Below are positions 12,714 through 24,143 of a DNA stretch of 64,000 bases, piece by piece. The notes beneath the pieces were generated by a model. That model was not told the DNA's origin, made no database searches, and saw only the letters and a list, made by a program, of their open reading frames with translations. This DNA is from Amorphophallus konjac (Eukaryota > Streptophyta > Magnoliopsida > Alismatales > Araceae), in the NCBI GenBank assembly GCA_022559845.1, contig CM040118.1:441500053-441564052 (forward strand). The letters are read 5' to 3'. A program made the position numbers and the translations under genes. The first letter of the stretch is position 1; every line of letters starts with the position of its first letter.

Positions 12714-14788
12714 TGATGGGAATCGACGCCGAGCGAGTACTTTTCATATTGCATTTATGTCCTTTAGTTTATTTTTATATCCACGGGAAAGTATACGCGT
12801 AATTGTACGGCTTTATCAGCCAATGCGTCACTCCCGTAGATTGTGTGGGTTTCTATGTAATTTACCGGTAGGACCAGCAAGGGGGCCCTCAGCCCTTTCC
12901 CATTGGTCCACCTAGACCATGTGGGGCTGGTCAACCAGCCTAGGTGGCCGTCTAGATGAGTTGAATGTCAATTGCCACATGGGTAGACAAAGGGGGTGAT
13001 TTTTCCTTGGTAGGCTACCTACCAAGTCAAATTGTCTCCCTTGCCACTCCATAGTCAATAGGCCGCCCCCCCTTCAATTTTTTAATGTATTTTTTTTGTG
13101 TTTGTGGCATGCCATCCAGACCCTCCATCTCCCATCCCTAGATCCAAGGGTTGAGGTTGGATTTGGTTGGAAGCATATATAAGCTTGTATTTTCATGTGA
13201 AAATTAGTGAAAATTCAGAAATTTTGTTGAATGCCAAGAAGGCTCTTGCGCCCCCAGCCCTCTCCCCCTGGTTTCCTCTCCTCAAACCTCCAGTTCTAGA
13301 GTGTATCAATCTTCTATCTCCCCCTCTCAACCTCTGATCTTCATTGGTGCCGCCGCCGCCGCCGTTCGTGCCGCCTTCGAGCCGCCGTGAATCCGTCTTC
13401 AGTTTTCTGTCCTGCTGGACAGAGGTGTCTTCCCAAAATTCCTGATACCATCCACGGCCTCTTCGTGGTTTTTAATTTTTATGATGTGTTCCTATCTTCC
13501 ATCCCATCATCCACAAAAAATTTCAGGTCAAAAATCCTTCGTTTGATATTTTTGCAATTTCGGTCTTCAATCACTCCCAGATCTGTCCTGTCTCTGTCTA
13601 CAGTGACAGCAGCTCTGAGTGTCCCATCCCCGACCTTCTTTTTTATTTTTGTTTGGACTCCCAATTTTACTGGGAGTTCTTTCCATTATCCCCTACATCC
13701 ACCATTTTTCTTGATTTTTGATCCACCATCTATTCATTTTTAAAAATTCGTGTTCTATCTCTGCTACAGTGCTTTTAGTCAATTCCCAGATCCGACCACC
13801 TTCCAGTTAAAAAATCATAACAAATCACAGCCACCTCCAAACCTTTCAGACAAACTATGTGCGTTTTCCTAGCTTGATTTCCTACAACTTTGCTGAAGAC
13901 CATAACTTCAGATTCGGACGTTCACAAATCGGTCAAAGGCAACTCTCAGGAAAGTTCCCTGCTAGTCTGAGAGTTCAGACACTGTACAATAGCAACATTT
14001 AAAATTCGCCAATCAGAAGTACAGGCTTTGTTATTTTTCTGTAATCCCATAGGGTTGAAGCCCTTCGAAGCAGCTTTCCAACGGCGCCAATTCCGTCATA
14101 TTCCGACGTCGGGGATGATCGCACGAGCGCGCACCGAAAAATAAAATCGGCAGATCCGTGGCCGGTCATTCCGACCGGTGCCGAACGGAGCCGCCTGGCC
14201 TCCGGCCGGCGAACCAGCGTGCCGCCAGCCCAGGGAATGCTTCCCTAAGTGTCCCCACTACAGTGGTGCCACCGGGTCCCACACGGTCCCTCCGGACAGC
14301 ACGTGGGCCCCACAGTCACAAGTTCGGGTGCTGCCGAAGAGACGCGAGAAGCCGCCCGTCAACCCGAATTCGATCCTCCCGGACCCCATTGTGTCGCCCT
14401 TTACCTCCCTGCGTGGAGTGGGCAGTGCTTCATTTCTGTAACAAGTGTGTAATTTTATTCCGGGAGTACGAGTTTCGGCGGGAACCGTCTTCCCCACGCC
14501 GAGCGCGTGGAGGTATCGTATTCGCTCCTTGCTTGGCATTTCGCTTATTTTCATATATGCTTTATATGCCGCTGCTAGAGAGCATGTTTTAGGACCTAGC
14601 TTGTCATATATATTTTCATATCACCGCTGCTGCAAGAGAGAGCGTGACCGTCCCGTGACCCGATCCGGGCACGAAAGTGTGAATTGACCACCCTAGCTCT
14701 TGCCGGTTTCTCAACCGTGCACGTCCGACGCTTCCCTCGTTAAGGGACGATCGCGAGCTTGTCGTGTCCGTGGTCTCGTCCCGCATCA
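12714..14788 (+). mobile_element. G1 LTR B (middle LTR)
   Basis: 2075 bp, TGATGGGAATCG to CCCGCATCA, uninterrupted and therefore the reference copy. It serves as 3' LTR for internal copy 1 and 5' LTR for copy 2. TATA box at 13176-13182. The GCC-rich tract at 13347-13375 is a short trinucleotide run. Confidence 0.95.
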
Positions 14789-14791
14789 ATT

Positions 14792-14803
14792 TGGTATCAG
14801 AGC
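14792..14803 (+). other. G1 primer-binding site, copy 2 (tRNA-iMet)
   Basis: TGGTATCAGAGC three bases after LTR B. Its presence after the middle LTR shows the second internal region is a complete repeat of the first. Confidence 0.9.
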
Positions 14804-15089
14804 AAGTTTGAGTCTAGGGTGTCAAAAAAAAAGTGTATCATTTAAGTCTAAGTGTCTAAGTCGGTCTTAGGAGTTACATTTGCATACCATTAGTCGGTAT
14901 ATCAAAAGGTGTTGTCCGAACGTTAGGCTACGCCTATCGGGAAGGCCGCACATTTGCGCAAGTGATCTTTGGATCGGTTAGCTCCGCCACTTAACGAGTC
15001 TTGGTCGTCATGTCTAGGGTTGTAGTCCATTGTCTAGTTGGTTTATCTACTAGTGTCGACATGGCCATCCACTAGCTTCTCCGTGTCCC

Positions 15090-16680
15090 ATGGATTACCG
15101 AACACCTGGATATTATCCATGGTGGCGATACTATCTCAAATGGAAGGACCACCCGAATCACCCCACTAGGCCCAACACCCGGGACTTCTACGGGTCCGAT
15201 GACCCAGGTGACTACCTAGAGTGGGAAGCCATTATGGACGACTACTTCGAGGTGTACAATATGTACGGGCCCATGCAAGTCGATGTTGCCAAAAGGTGAC
15301 TTTTTGGTGAAGCCGCCGAAACATAGAGGGACATCAAATATTGGAGGGAGGATAGGAATCTAAGGCCCATCGAGTCATGGTGGGAAATGAAGAGAGTGCT
15401 TAGGAGGGTCTACTTTCCCCGCCCACCTACCTCCAACCACGGAGGTCATACCACTCACCAACCCCACCAACTCACCCACAATCAAGTGGGCCACACCTCT
15501 ACCCAATCCCACCCCTTCACCGCCGTCCAAGCCCACCAAGGCGACCCCAATCTAGTGGCCTGCCCAGTCACCTCCAACCAGCCTCCCCTTGGCACCCCCA
15601 TCCCAACCCACTCAAGTACCTCCAACCGAGTGGAAGCCCCGCTTATAGCCGAGCCTAGGACCACACCCAGGCCGAGGGACGAGGAGCGAGTCCACCCCAA
15701 GGTCCCTACTCCAACCCGCTCCTTTGAGGAATTCAAGAAAATAATTTCGGATTTGTTGGAAAGGATAAGAGTTTCTTCACCCTCGAGAGCTCCAATGCCA
15801 CCACCCTCTATGTCCGAACGTGATTCGGAACCATCTCATTTGGACCCACCAAGACCAGAGCCACCCGTATTTCTAACGGGTACACTATACATCACCGAGC
15901 CACTTTTTAGTTGGCTCAAGGATGGCTTGGTCCCACCTCCCTTTCCATCTATGGACCCCATCCTACCTATAGTGCCGGTCAACTCATTCCATACCACATT
16001 TCGATCTCGTCACCATGTTGATACGTTGGACGATCTTGTTGGGATTAGATTCACAATGGGAGTTGACGCATCTTTTGGCCCGAGGCTTTGACCAACCCGC
16101 TAGTCTTAGCTTCACCCATCTGGCCTTCGGGTCCATTACCTCCGAGTGCACCGTAGGTTGTGTCACCACGAAGGTTCTTCTACTTCTCCCGCTACCGGAC
16201 GAGCCCGAATTCATACCCTTTTGTCCGAGGGAGGAATCATACTTCTTGCCTACGATCCCCGTCCCACCCGTCACAATTCAAGAAGGTGACTATCCACACC
16301 TTCAAAACTTCTACACGTGAGACCGTGACTTGTGGGAACCCACCACAAGGGGTCATACCTTCTTTGATCCCTTTGACCCATTCCCTAGTGGATCCTTAGA
16401 CCCTTCATATTCACTTCACTTCTTCTAGGGAGTCCGCTACCACACCCCTTCCCCACGGGCCGGGTCGTCTATGCCCACCAAGCCCGTACCCTTACAAGAT
16501 ACACCATCATCTAGGGGAGATACTCTTGGCCCTCCCACATCCACATCCCATATGCATGCATGGCCCACCTTAGGAGGTCTAGGATTTCCGCATGATGTCG
16601 ACCACCGATTACGTCAGATGTATGCATGGCACACATTCGGGTGTCCTGGTCCACCATCACCCATGTACGGGTCGGACTAA
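15090..16680 (+). pseudogene. gag: G1 gag-like polyprotein, copy 2
   Basis: Same gene as the copy at 10701 but more damaged. Stops lie at TGA 15297-15299 and TAG 15324-15326, the latter shared with copy 1 and so older than the duplication. A 2-bp deletion near 16039 shifts the frame, and a further TGA lies at about 16318 where copy 1 has TGG. Conversely copy 2 keeps TGG where copy 1 has its terminal TGA. The codon after the start region reads CGA here and TGA in copy 1. No zinc knuckle. Confidence 0.8.
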
Positions 16681-17000
16681 CATTAGGTGTGTCTAGGGTC
16701 ATAGATGAGTCGGTGTGCTTTTTCTTTGTGTGGTATGTCTGTCTGCATGTGTCTTGTGCAAGATCGTTGTCATTCTCTTGTGAGTAAGAGGCGAGTGGAC
16801 TCATTCGATGAGTATGGGATCGGTTCTATATCTACACCCGGATCTAGTCACCTATAGGGACTCAGCGGTGATTCCTAGTGAGTCTTCGAGCTGCTTCCTT
16901 CCCTTTTAAGAGTGCCCCACTCGGAGTGTCCACCTTTAGCCCATAGCAGTTTACGCATATCGAGTATATATGGAATGAACAGGTGACGATCATTTGGAGG

Positions 17001-17101
17001 GGAGCATACCCGCGCTACTTGGCACGGTGACGGATCCGCCGGAGTACTCGAGCATCCATACCCTACTCGACGGGGTCGAGTTCCTCCCACCCCGGGAGAG
17101 T
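17001..17101 (+). pseudogene. Chromodomain-tail scrap and polypurine tract, copy 2
   Basis: Same GAYPRYLAR-stop scrap and purine run (ccccgggagagt) as copy 1, immediately before LTR C. The internal chromodomain deletion is common to both copies, so it predates the tandem structure. Bases 16681-17000 have no recognisable gene. Confidence 0.6.
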
Positions 17102-18026
17102 TGATGGGAATCGACGCCGAGCGAGTACTTTTCATATTGCATTTATGTCCTTTAGTTTATTTTTATATCCACGGGAAAGTATACGCGTAATTGTACGGCT
17201 TTATCAGCCAATGCATCACTCCTGTAGATTGTGTGGGTTTCTATGTAATTTACCGGTAGGACCAGCAAAGGGGCCCTCAGCCCTTTCCCATTGGTCCACC
17301 TAGACCATGTGGGGCTGTTCAACCAGCCTAGGTGGCCTTCTAGATGAGTTGAATGTCAATTGCCACATGGGTAGACAAAGGGGGTGATTTTTCCTTGGTA
17401 GGCTACCTACCAAGTCAAATTGTCTCCCTCGCCACTCCATAGTCAATAGGCCGCCCCGCCCCCCTTCAATTTTTTATTGTATTTTTTTTGTGTTTGTGGC
17501 ATGCCATTTAGACCCTCCATCTCCCATCCCAAGATCCAAGGGTTGAGGTTGGATTTGGTTGGAAGCATATATAAGCTTGTATTTTCATGTGAAAATTAGT
17601 GAAAATTCAGAAATTTTGTTGAATGCCAAGAAGGCTCTTGCCCCCCCAGCCCTCTTCCCCTGGTTTCCTCTCCTCAAACCTCCAGTTCTAGAGTGTATCA
17701 ATCTTCTATCTCCCCCTCTCAACCTATGATCTTCATTGGTGCCGCCGCCGCCGCCGTTCGTGCCGCCTTCGAGCCGCCGCGAATCCGTCTTCGGTTTTCT
17801 GTCCTGCTGGACAGAGGTGTCTTCCCTGTCCTCCTGTATCAATTTTTTAATTTTTATGGTGTGTTCCTATCTTCCATCCCATCATCCACAAAAAAATTTA
17901 GGTCGAAAATCCTTCGTTTGATATTTTTGCAATTTCGGTCTTCAATCACTCCCAGATTTGTCCTGTCTCTGTCTATAGTGACAGCAGCTCTGAGTTTCCT
18001 ATCCCTGACCTTCTTTTTGATTTTTG
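17102..18026 (+). mobile_element. G1 LTR C, left part
   Basis: Matches the first 925 bp of LTR B and stops at ...gatttttg, where the Sirevirus-like element entered. It continues at 37434. TATA box at 17568-17574. Confidence 0.9.
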
Positions 18027-19004
18027 TGTTGGGTTCGGTGCAAGTATTCAGAGGGGGGGGGGGTGAATGAATATGGCCTATAAAAACTTTCACCCAGTAA
18101 AGATTTCACTCAATTAAAATCTAATGCTCACTAAAAATGCTAGTTCGCAAACTGAACAACCTTGAAGGCTAATGGGCAGTTGCGGAACTGAAACAAACAC
18201 ACAGTGAGATCACTAGAGAGCTAACAAGACAAATTTAGCCAATCAGAAAACTAATTAACTCTTCTGCTCAACCAGAAACCAAACACATGGAGCGCCCCTA
18301 TGCATTCATCTAGCGGAAGCAAAATAGAACAAAACAAATCACAATGCACAAGGGGTTTTTAGGTGGTTCGGTCCAGCAGACCTACATCCACCCCACACTC
18401 AAACCGAGTGTGGATTCCGCTGACTCACAGCTTGAACAGCTGGGCATCACAGCTTGCCTACAACCGCTGGGCCTCACAGCTTGCCGTCCAGTGGAATCCA
18501 CCACTGCAACAGCTGGGGATTACAGCTTACCCGTCCAGTGGAAACCTCCACTGCCCGCTGAGCAACACAACTTGCTGTCCAGAGGAGTCCTCCTCTGCAA
18601 ACCGCTGGCTAACAGCTTGAAAGGAAATGTAAAATAGAAAACAAAAGATAAGATAACAGCATCGGAAAGCTGTAAACACTAAGCACAGAATATGGCTCTT
18701 AAAGAGCTGACTGGAGTGGATCTGATCCAACTTCCAGCAAGAATAGATCTCCCTCGATCTCACTCTCTTTCTTCACTCTCTCTCTTCTCAACTCCTTCAC
18801 GTCTGCCTCTCTCCTCTTTTCTTTCTCTTCACACTCTGCTCGAGCTCTCTATCTCTCACTTTTTCTCTTGTACTTCTTCTCTCTTTCTTTTCTTCTTCTT
18901 CTGCTGGATCGTGGAAGCTCTCTCTCCTTTTTCTCTTATTCTTCTCTCAGCTTCTGCTCCCTGGCTTCGATCACGATCAGCCTCCATCTGAAGACGAAGG
19001 CTCC

Positions 19005-19012
19005 ATTATATA
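19005..19012 (-). promoter_or_regulatory. Probable TATA box of Sirevirus-like LTR
   Basis: Minus strand TATATAAT, with the counterpart at 34975-34982 in the other LTR. Confidence 0.55.
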
Positions 19013-19013
19013 C

Positions 19014-19016
<3 letters not shown>

Positions 19017-19049
<33 letters not shown>
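19017..19049. repeat. (CAG)11 trinucleotide run
   Basis: Eleven pure CAG units directly beside the TATA box. The matching site of the other LTR (about 34985-35014) is shorter and interrupted (cagctgcagcagcaacag), so the tract changed after insertion. Confidence 0.85.
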
Positions 19050-19050
<1 letters not shown>

Positions 19051-19194
19051 GCGCGTGTGGCTTCCACAGTTCCCGCCCTAAGAATTCGGACCACGTGGCA
19101 GCATCTAGCAGGCTGTCAGTACACGTGTCCTCATCTGGGCATTCTCCTTATCCTTGGATCACGTGCCCAGCACCAGTACGCTCAGCAACTGGAG

Positions 19195-19610
19195 TTAGAT
19201 GGCGTCATCTCACTTGCTCCAAGGAGTTGACGCACCCATCAGAGATCTTCAACCTTTTTAATTGCTGCATCGACTCCATCAGCCTGCTGTGTTGGCGCAT
19301 TGAAGACAGCCAGAGATAAGTTGCCCCTTTCTTAAACTGCTGCGTCGACGCTACCGGTTGGTGGCGTTGACGCACGAACATGTACATTTGTATACTGGCG
19401 TCTCTTTAGCTGTTGCGTCGACGCTGCTCAATTGTGGCGTTGACGCAGTGGAATAGCCTGTGAAGCTGAATGCTTCTTCAACTGCTGCGTCGACGCTGCT
19501 TGATCAATGCGTTGACGCACCAGAGTAATCCACCAGCTTCTTTCTTGATTGTTTGAACTGCTACGTCCACGCCACTTGATCAAGGCATTGACGCATTGGT
19601 GTGTTCCAGC
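19195..19610. repeat. GCGTCGACGC / GTTGACGC motif series
   Basis: At least eight occurrences of gcgtcgacgc or gttgacgca variants about 40-60 bp apart, lying upstream of the TATA box on the element's sense strand. GCGTCGACGC is a perfect 10-bp palindrome. Repeated at 35189-35580. Confidence 0.75.
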
Positions 19611-19684
19611 AGTTGAAATTGGATGTCTTCAGCCCTCTTGCGTTAAGGGGTTCATTAGCCTCTTCAGTCCCTGTCAGACAGATG

Positions 19685-21060
19685 AAACGAAGTCATTAGT
19701 TCTAAGTCTATGCATTGCATTGTATAGACTTTGCTGTGAAGACGAAAGCAATGTAAAGTATGCACAACGCAGTGTATAGACTTAATGAATACAAAGGCTT
19801 CATAAGCCTCAGATGAAGGCAGGCGCTGTGTAGACTTTGAACCAGTGTACAGACTTGTAAGCATGAGCCAATAAATAGACTTGAAACGCTTAAGGCGTTG
19901 TACAGACTTGTTGAGTCTCAAGCAGTGTACAGACTTCGAAGATCCACTGTGGATGTACAGACTTGATCATCCAGCAATGTATAGGCTTTCAATGTGAAGA
20001 CTTGAATAAGTGAAAGCTACAGTGAATGAGTGTACACACATGACCAGATCAAGGGCAATTCGGATGTACAGACTCTGAGGATCAAAGCCAACGGCTGTAC
20101 AGACTTAGGATATTAAGACTGATGTACAGACTTCATGTGTTGACGTTGTACACTTGAGAATGCTCACAGCGTTGACGCTGCATGAGACGTAGGCTGTACA
20201 GACTTAGCATATGAAGACTGATGCATGAACAGTAATGCTTAGTCTAGCATGAGACGCTCGGATGTATAGACATGGAGACTTAGCCTATGCATAAGACGCT
20301 AAGTGAGACGGTCTAATGTATGGACTTCAACTCATGCGACCAAAGCATCAATGCAATGTGCAGACTTCGCCTGAGACAATGCATGAGACGGACGATGTAT
20401 AGACTTCAGCAACAATGCATGACTGTATAGACTTGTATTCTCAACGAAACACAAACACAACACAATGTATAGACTATGCTGAGTGTCTAGACTTGTGAGA
20501 TGCATACAACACACATGAGGCTGCGTAGACATGGAAACCAATGCACACGGCTGACAGACATGAAGTGAACTTGAATGAACATGATGTATAGACTTTGGAC
20601 TCCAAGGGCAATGTATGGACTTTCATATGAAAGGCTGTATAGGCTTGAGCACAGAAGCTCTGTACATACTTGATCAAACAAGGTCCAGTGTATAGACTTG
20701 GTGGACTGACTCCAATGTACAGACTTGCACAAGCGAGCTACAGTGACAACGTTTAGACTTCACGCTGTACAGACTTTCCAAAGATGCAGACTCTGTATAG
20801 ACTTCAACTCAACCATACATAATGTAGTCTGATGTGTAGACTTTTGAAGACGAATGCAGTGTACAGACTTTGCCAAGCAATGTACACACTTGTAGAGTTG
20901 ACGCTATATGAAACATGGACAGTGTACAGACTTTACCCACTGTATGGACTTCATGCAATGCAAACGAATGTGTAGACTTCACTATGTAAATGGATGTACA
21001 GACTTAGTCAAATGCATGAGACGCTTACTGAGACGCTGGACTCTGTGACAGACCAGTGAG
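19685..21060. repeat. TGTACAGACTT dispersed array in the LTR
   Basis: Roughly forty to fifty copies of TGTACAGACTT or TGTATAGACTT, 20-60 bp apart with non-repetitive spacers. TGTACA is a palindromic core. It covers more than a third of the LTR upstream of the promoter and is duplicated at 35650-37070. It differs from a satellite because only the 11-mer, not the spacer, is conserved. Confidence 0.85.
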
Positions 21061-21366
21061 TTGACGCAATGATCCCATGCGTCAACGCATCATGCAATAC
21101 GCATGCAAACTCATGAATACAATGCTGTATATCAGACACAGTCTTATGTAATCATATCAGCAGCCATATTCAAAACACAATATCATAATGCACTGACTGT
21201 GTTGCAATCATCAAAACAAATCAGCATGCTAATATCAAAACGCAATAACATTTTCTTCATCAAAATACAATATCAAATGCACTCACTGTCCTGCTATCAT
21301 CAAAACCAAATAGCATTGCTATTATAAAAGCAACATAGCACATGCTTGTGCCGAAGAGGCACAACA

Positions 21367-21590
21367 TTCTCCCCCTTTTTGATGATGGCAACACAATGTA
21401 CACAATGTGACAGTGAGTCACACACAAGATTTTCTCCCCCTTTGACATAATCAAAAAGAAAGGGAATGGTTTGAGAGACACAATGCAACACAAAGACACT
21501 TATGACAATGAAACATCACTCCCCCTATCAGCATGCAAGATAAACTACTCTCCCCTAGATGCAAAGAAACCATAACTCCCCCTGAAGCAC
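21367..21590 (-). other. Cluster of polypurine tracts
   Basis: On the minus strand AAAAAGGGGGAGAA abuts the LTR (21367-21380). Further G-rich purine runs of the same type occur near 21432-21442, 21518-21525, 21551-21557 and 21575-21583. Several tandem polypurine tracts before the 3' LTR are a known Sirevirus peculiarity. Bases 21591-22224 have no gene. Confidence 0.75.
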
Positions 21591-23233
21591 AGAATGGATT
21601 CAGGTGATCCAATAAATCAATCTGAATTCTGCCTTTACAAAGAATCTGAATTCTGGTGAAAAGACCACATAATCAGAACTTATTGCAGAACAAGATGGAA
21701 GATTCCAACAGTGTGGAGAGTAAAGTGATTTGTGATAGAAGGGCAATAATAGACAACAATCATCACAAGACATCTCAATAAATAATCAGACTGAATCTGA
21801 TCAGGCTATCTGGAAAATCTGATCATGAGGGATTTTAATGCATGCATCACTTCAATAAGTCTTAAAAGATGTGGACTCTTCTATCATAAAGGGTTATGAA
21901 GTGGCAACTTAACCAATCTGATTTAATTTTGATGTATACCAAATTTGTCAAATTAAACTCAATACTCATATTTGAATCCAAGTTTTAATAAAGGTGAACC
22001 AAATATTCAGATAACACCCAAAATCAATCATCTTTTATCTTACACATATGATCTCAATAGCACCTTTGAAAGATACACAGATTAGTACAGAAGTTAAACA
22101 CTTTTCAAGAACATGAGTTGACAGATTTTTCAAGATAATTTCATTTGAAGCACATTATATTTTTTCTGAGTAATTTAAGTTGATCAACACCTTTTTACAT
22201 GAGGCACAACAAGTCTTAGTTGAAGTGACTGATGCTGCTCGACAGTCGTCGTTTAAAAATGCCGTGCCACACAAATTTCAAAATTTATAACCGCACTCAC
22301 TCACTCGAATGATTTTGAAAATACGAGTACAGTGGTGAATACGGGTCGATCCCACGGGGAGAGAATATGTGATTTTAGTTCAATTTGGACATATCTTTAT
22401 GTTTGGAAAACCAATTTTTGGATTTTGGAGTGCGATTATGAAAACTTAAGTTGGAAAACATAAAAGAATTCAAGTGAAAATAGGGGTTGGAAGAAAACGC
22501 ATAACTTTAAATATAGACAGAATTAGAAGAAGTGTAAAACATGAAAGTTGTAGAGAATTGGAAAAGGAAGAACTTTTATGAAGAACACAGAAACAGAAAA
22601 TGAAAGATAAATAAGGAAAAACTTGAAAAACTATGACCTATTGATTCGGATGAACAGTAATTGACAGAAAACCAGCACCTTGAAAACTTAATTCTAAAGC
22701 TCAAAAGAAGAGGAATTTGACAAAGTACAAGAAGAATAAAACTTAGATATACAAGAGAGGAACAACTCTTATGAAGAACTCAGAGTTATTTGAGGACTAG
22801 AAAGACTTCAAAATGAATGAATGGAAGAAGGTATCACCACGGATGAACAGTGAATGCACAGGATAGCACTTAAGAAAATGGGTATTAACTCTATGAATTT
22901 GGATGAATTGGAAGAAATGATGAACATAGAAGTTGAAGAAAACTTAAAAAGGAACAACTTTTATGAAGACAAGAATTTGAAATGAGGATCACAATAATGA
23001 GAAATAAGGCTGTGAAAAGACTGAATTCCAAAATAAAACTTGTATTGCAATAAATTCAACTTACAAATTTGCCTTCAAAAGCTTGGAAACACACAACTTC
23101 AACAATCAAAAACTTCAGAAATGGAAGGAACTTACATTACAAATGCTTAAAGCTAGCTCTCTCTCCCTTGCAACCTTGCCATCTAGTTCTAACTCTAACA
23201 ACCCACCTCCTTTTCATTACAAGTGATACCCCC

Positions 23234-23242
23234 TTTATATAG
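23234..23242 (-). promoter_or_regulatory. Probable TATA box of the Asp-primed element
   Basis: Minus strand CTATATAAA; the counterpart is at 29455-29463 in the 5' LTR and would drive the genomic RNA. Confidence 0.6.
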
Positions 23243-23418
23243 GGTTTACAATCTCTTCTTGCTCATATAAAACAGTCAAGTGCACCTAATTTTTGACCTA
23301 ACTTGGTAGGCTGGAATGTGCTGAACCTTTTGTCATTTTTCCTGATTTTTTTCGGATTTTTTTGGAATTTTTATAGCCCCTTTTCTTCTCTCTTTCTCTC
23401 TTATTCTCCCATTTCCTC

Positions 23419-23710
23419 TCTGCCGGCACGTTGCGCCGACCGCCGACCGAGTTAGGCGGCCGGCTCGGTGGACCCCCGTGCGCCCGCTTTCTCTGCGCCT
23501 GCCGCGTGTGCGCGTGGCGCACGCTGCGCCCGCGTGCCGCACGCGCCTTGCCGCGTGTCCCTGCCGGGAGCCGCCACGGCCCCCGCCTTCGCCCGGCCGC
23601 CTCCGCGTCGCGCCCGCGTCGAGCCCGCCACGACTCCCCGCCCGCCCCTTCGCCGACCTCGTCGCCGTGCGCGGGCTGCGAAGGCGGGAAGGGGGCGGGG
23701 CGGGTGGGTT
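23419..23710. other. GC-rich island inside an A/T-rich LTR
   Basis: About 290 bp rich in CG dinucleotides and G/C runs, bounded by A/T-rich DNA; the copy in the other LTR is 29640-29932. It lies upstream of the TATA box in element orientation. Overlapping open frames appear on both strands simply because stop codons are rare in such GC-rich DNA. Possibly captured host exon or promoter DNA, unproven. Confidence 0.7.
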
Positions 23711-23747
23711 TGAACTTATTTTTTTTTTGTTTTTTTTATATATAAAT

Positions 23748-23764
23748 ATAGTATATATATATAT

Positions 23765-23801
<37 letters not shown>

Positions 23802-23818
23802 TATATATATTTGTATAA
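23748..23818. repeat. TA-rich microsatellite in LTR
   Basis: Runs of TA broken by CT (atatcttatatata). The equivalent at 29965-30015 is shorter, so the tract has changed length since insertion. Confidence 0.85.
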
Positions 23819-24131
23819 AATGCTAAAAAATAGCCAATAATTTTATTTTATTTTTCCTAATTTTTTTCTTATCTTTTTAAACAAGTTTCTGGGCTTTTGG
23901 CCCAGTTGAACATATATATATTTATTCTTTTTTTTCTTTTTCTTGGAGCTTTCCTCGAACTACGTGCCTGCCTAAATACATAAAAATTATCATAAAAATT
24001 TATTTAATTTCAGAAAATTAAACATTTGATACAAAATCAATAATAAGTGTGAGAAGTGTATATTTAATATCAATTAAGCTCATAAAAATGCATATACTCA
24101 TGAATTAAATGATAAAAATACACACTAATCA

Positions 24132-24143
24132 CACCCCCCAACT
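24132..24143 (-). other. Polypurine tract of the Asp-primed element
   Basis: Minus strand AGTTGGGGGGTG directly before the 3' LTR. A similar run (aagttgggggggg) lies internally at about 25147-25162. Confidence 0.7.

Larger units (their letters stand above)
18027..21366 (-). mobile_element. Sirevirus-like 3' LTR
   Basis: 3340 bp. In element orientation it contains the TGTACAGACTT array, then GTCGAC/TTGACG motifs, then the TATA box at 19005-19012, then about 980 bp of R-U5. Frames at 18344-18991 recur in the other LTR and look non-genic. Confidence 0.9.
22230..24131 (-). mobile_element. 3' LTR of the Asp-primed element
   Basis: 1902 bp. It contains a TATA box (23234-23242), a strongly GC-rich block (23419-23710) and a TA microsatellite that is longer than in the sister LTR. 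Confidence 0.95.

Noticed and set aside
18344..18991. Possible host exon (Ser/Leu/Phe-rich frames) near CTCTCT tracts
   Set aside because: Pyrimidine-rich R-U5 of the Sirevirus-like LTR; the same frames recur at 34314-34961.
19685..21060. CRISPR-like appearance of regularly spaced short repeats
   Set aside because: Repeats are 11 bp with variable spacers, lie in an LTR of a plant element and are copied in the other LTR.
23298..23840. Overlapping Arg/Pro/Ala-rich frames in the GC-rich block, and their copies at 29519-30041
   Set aside because: Open on both strands because stops are rare in GC-rich DNA; located within LTRs and without known domains.
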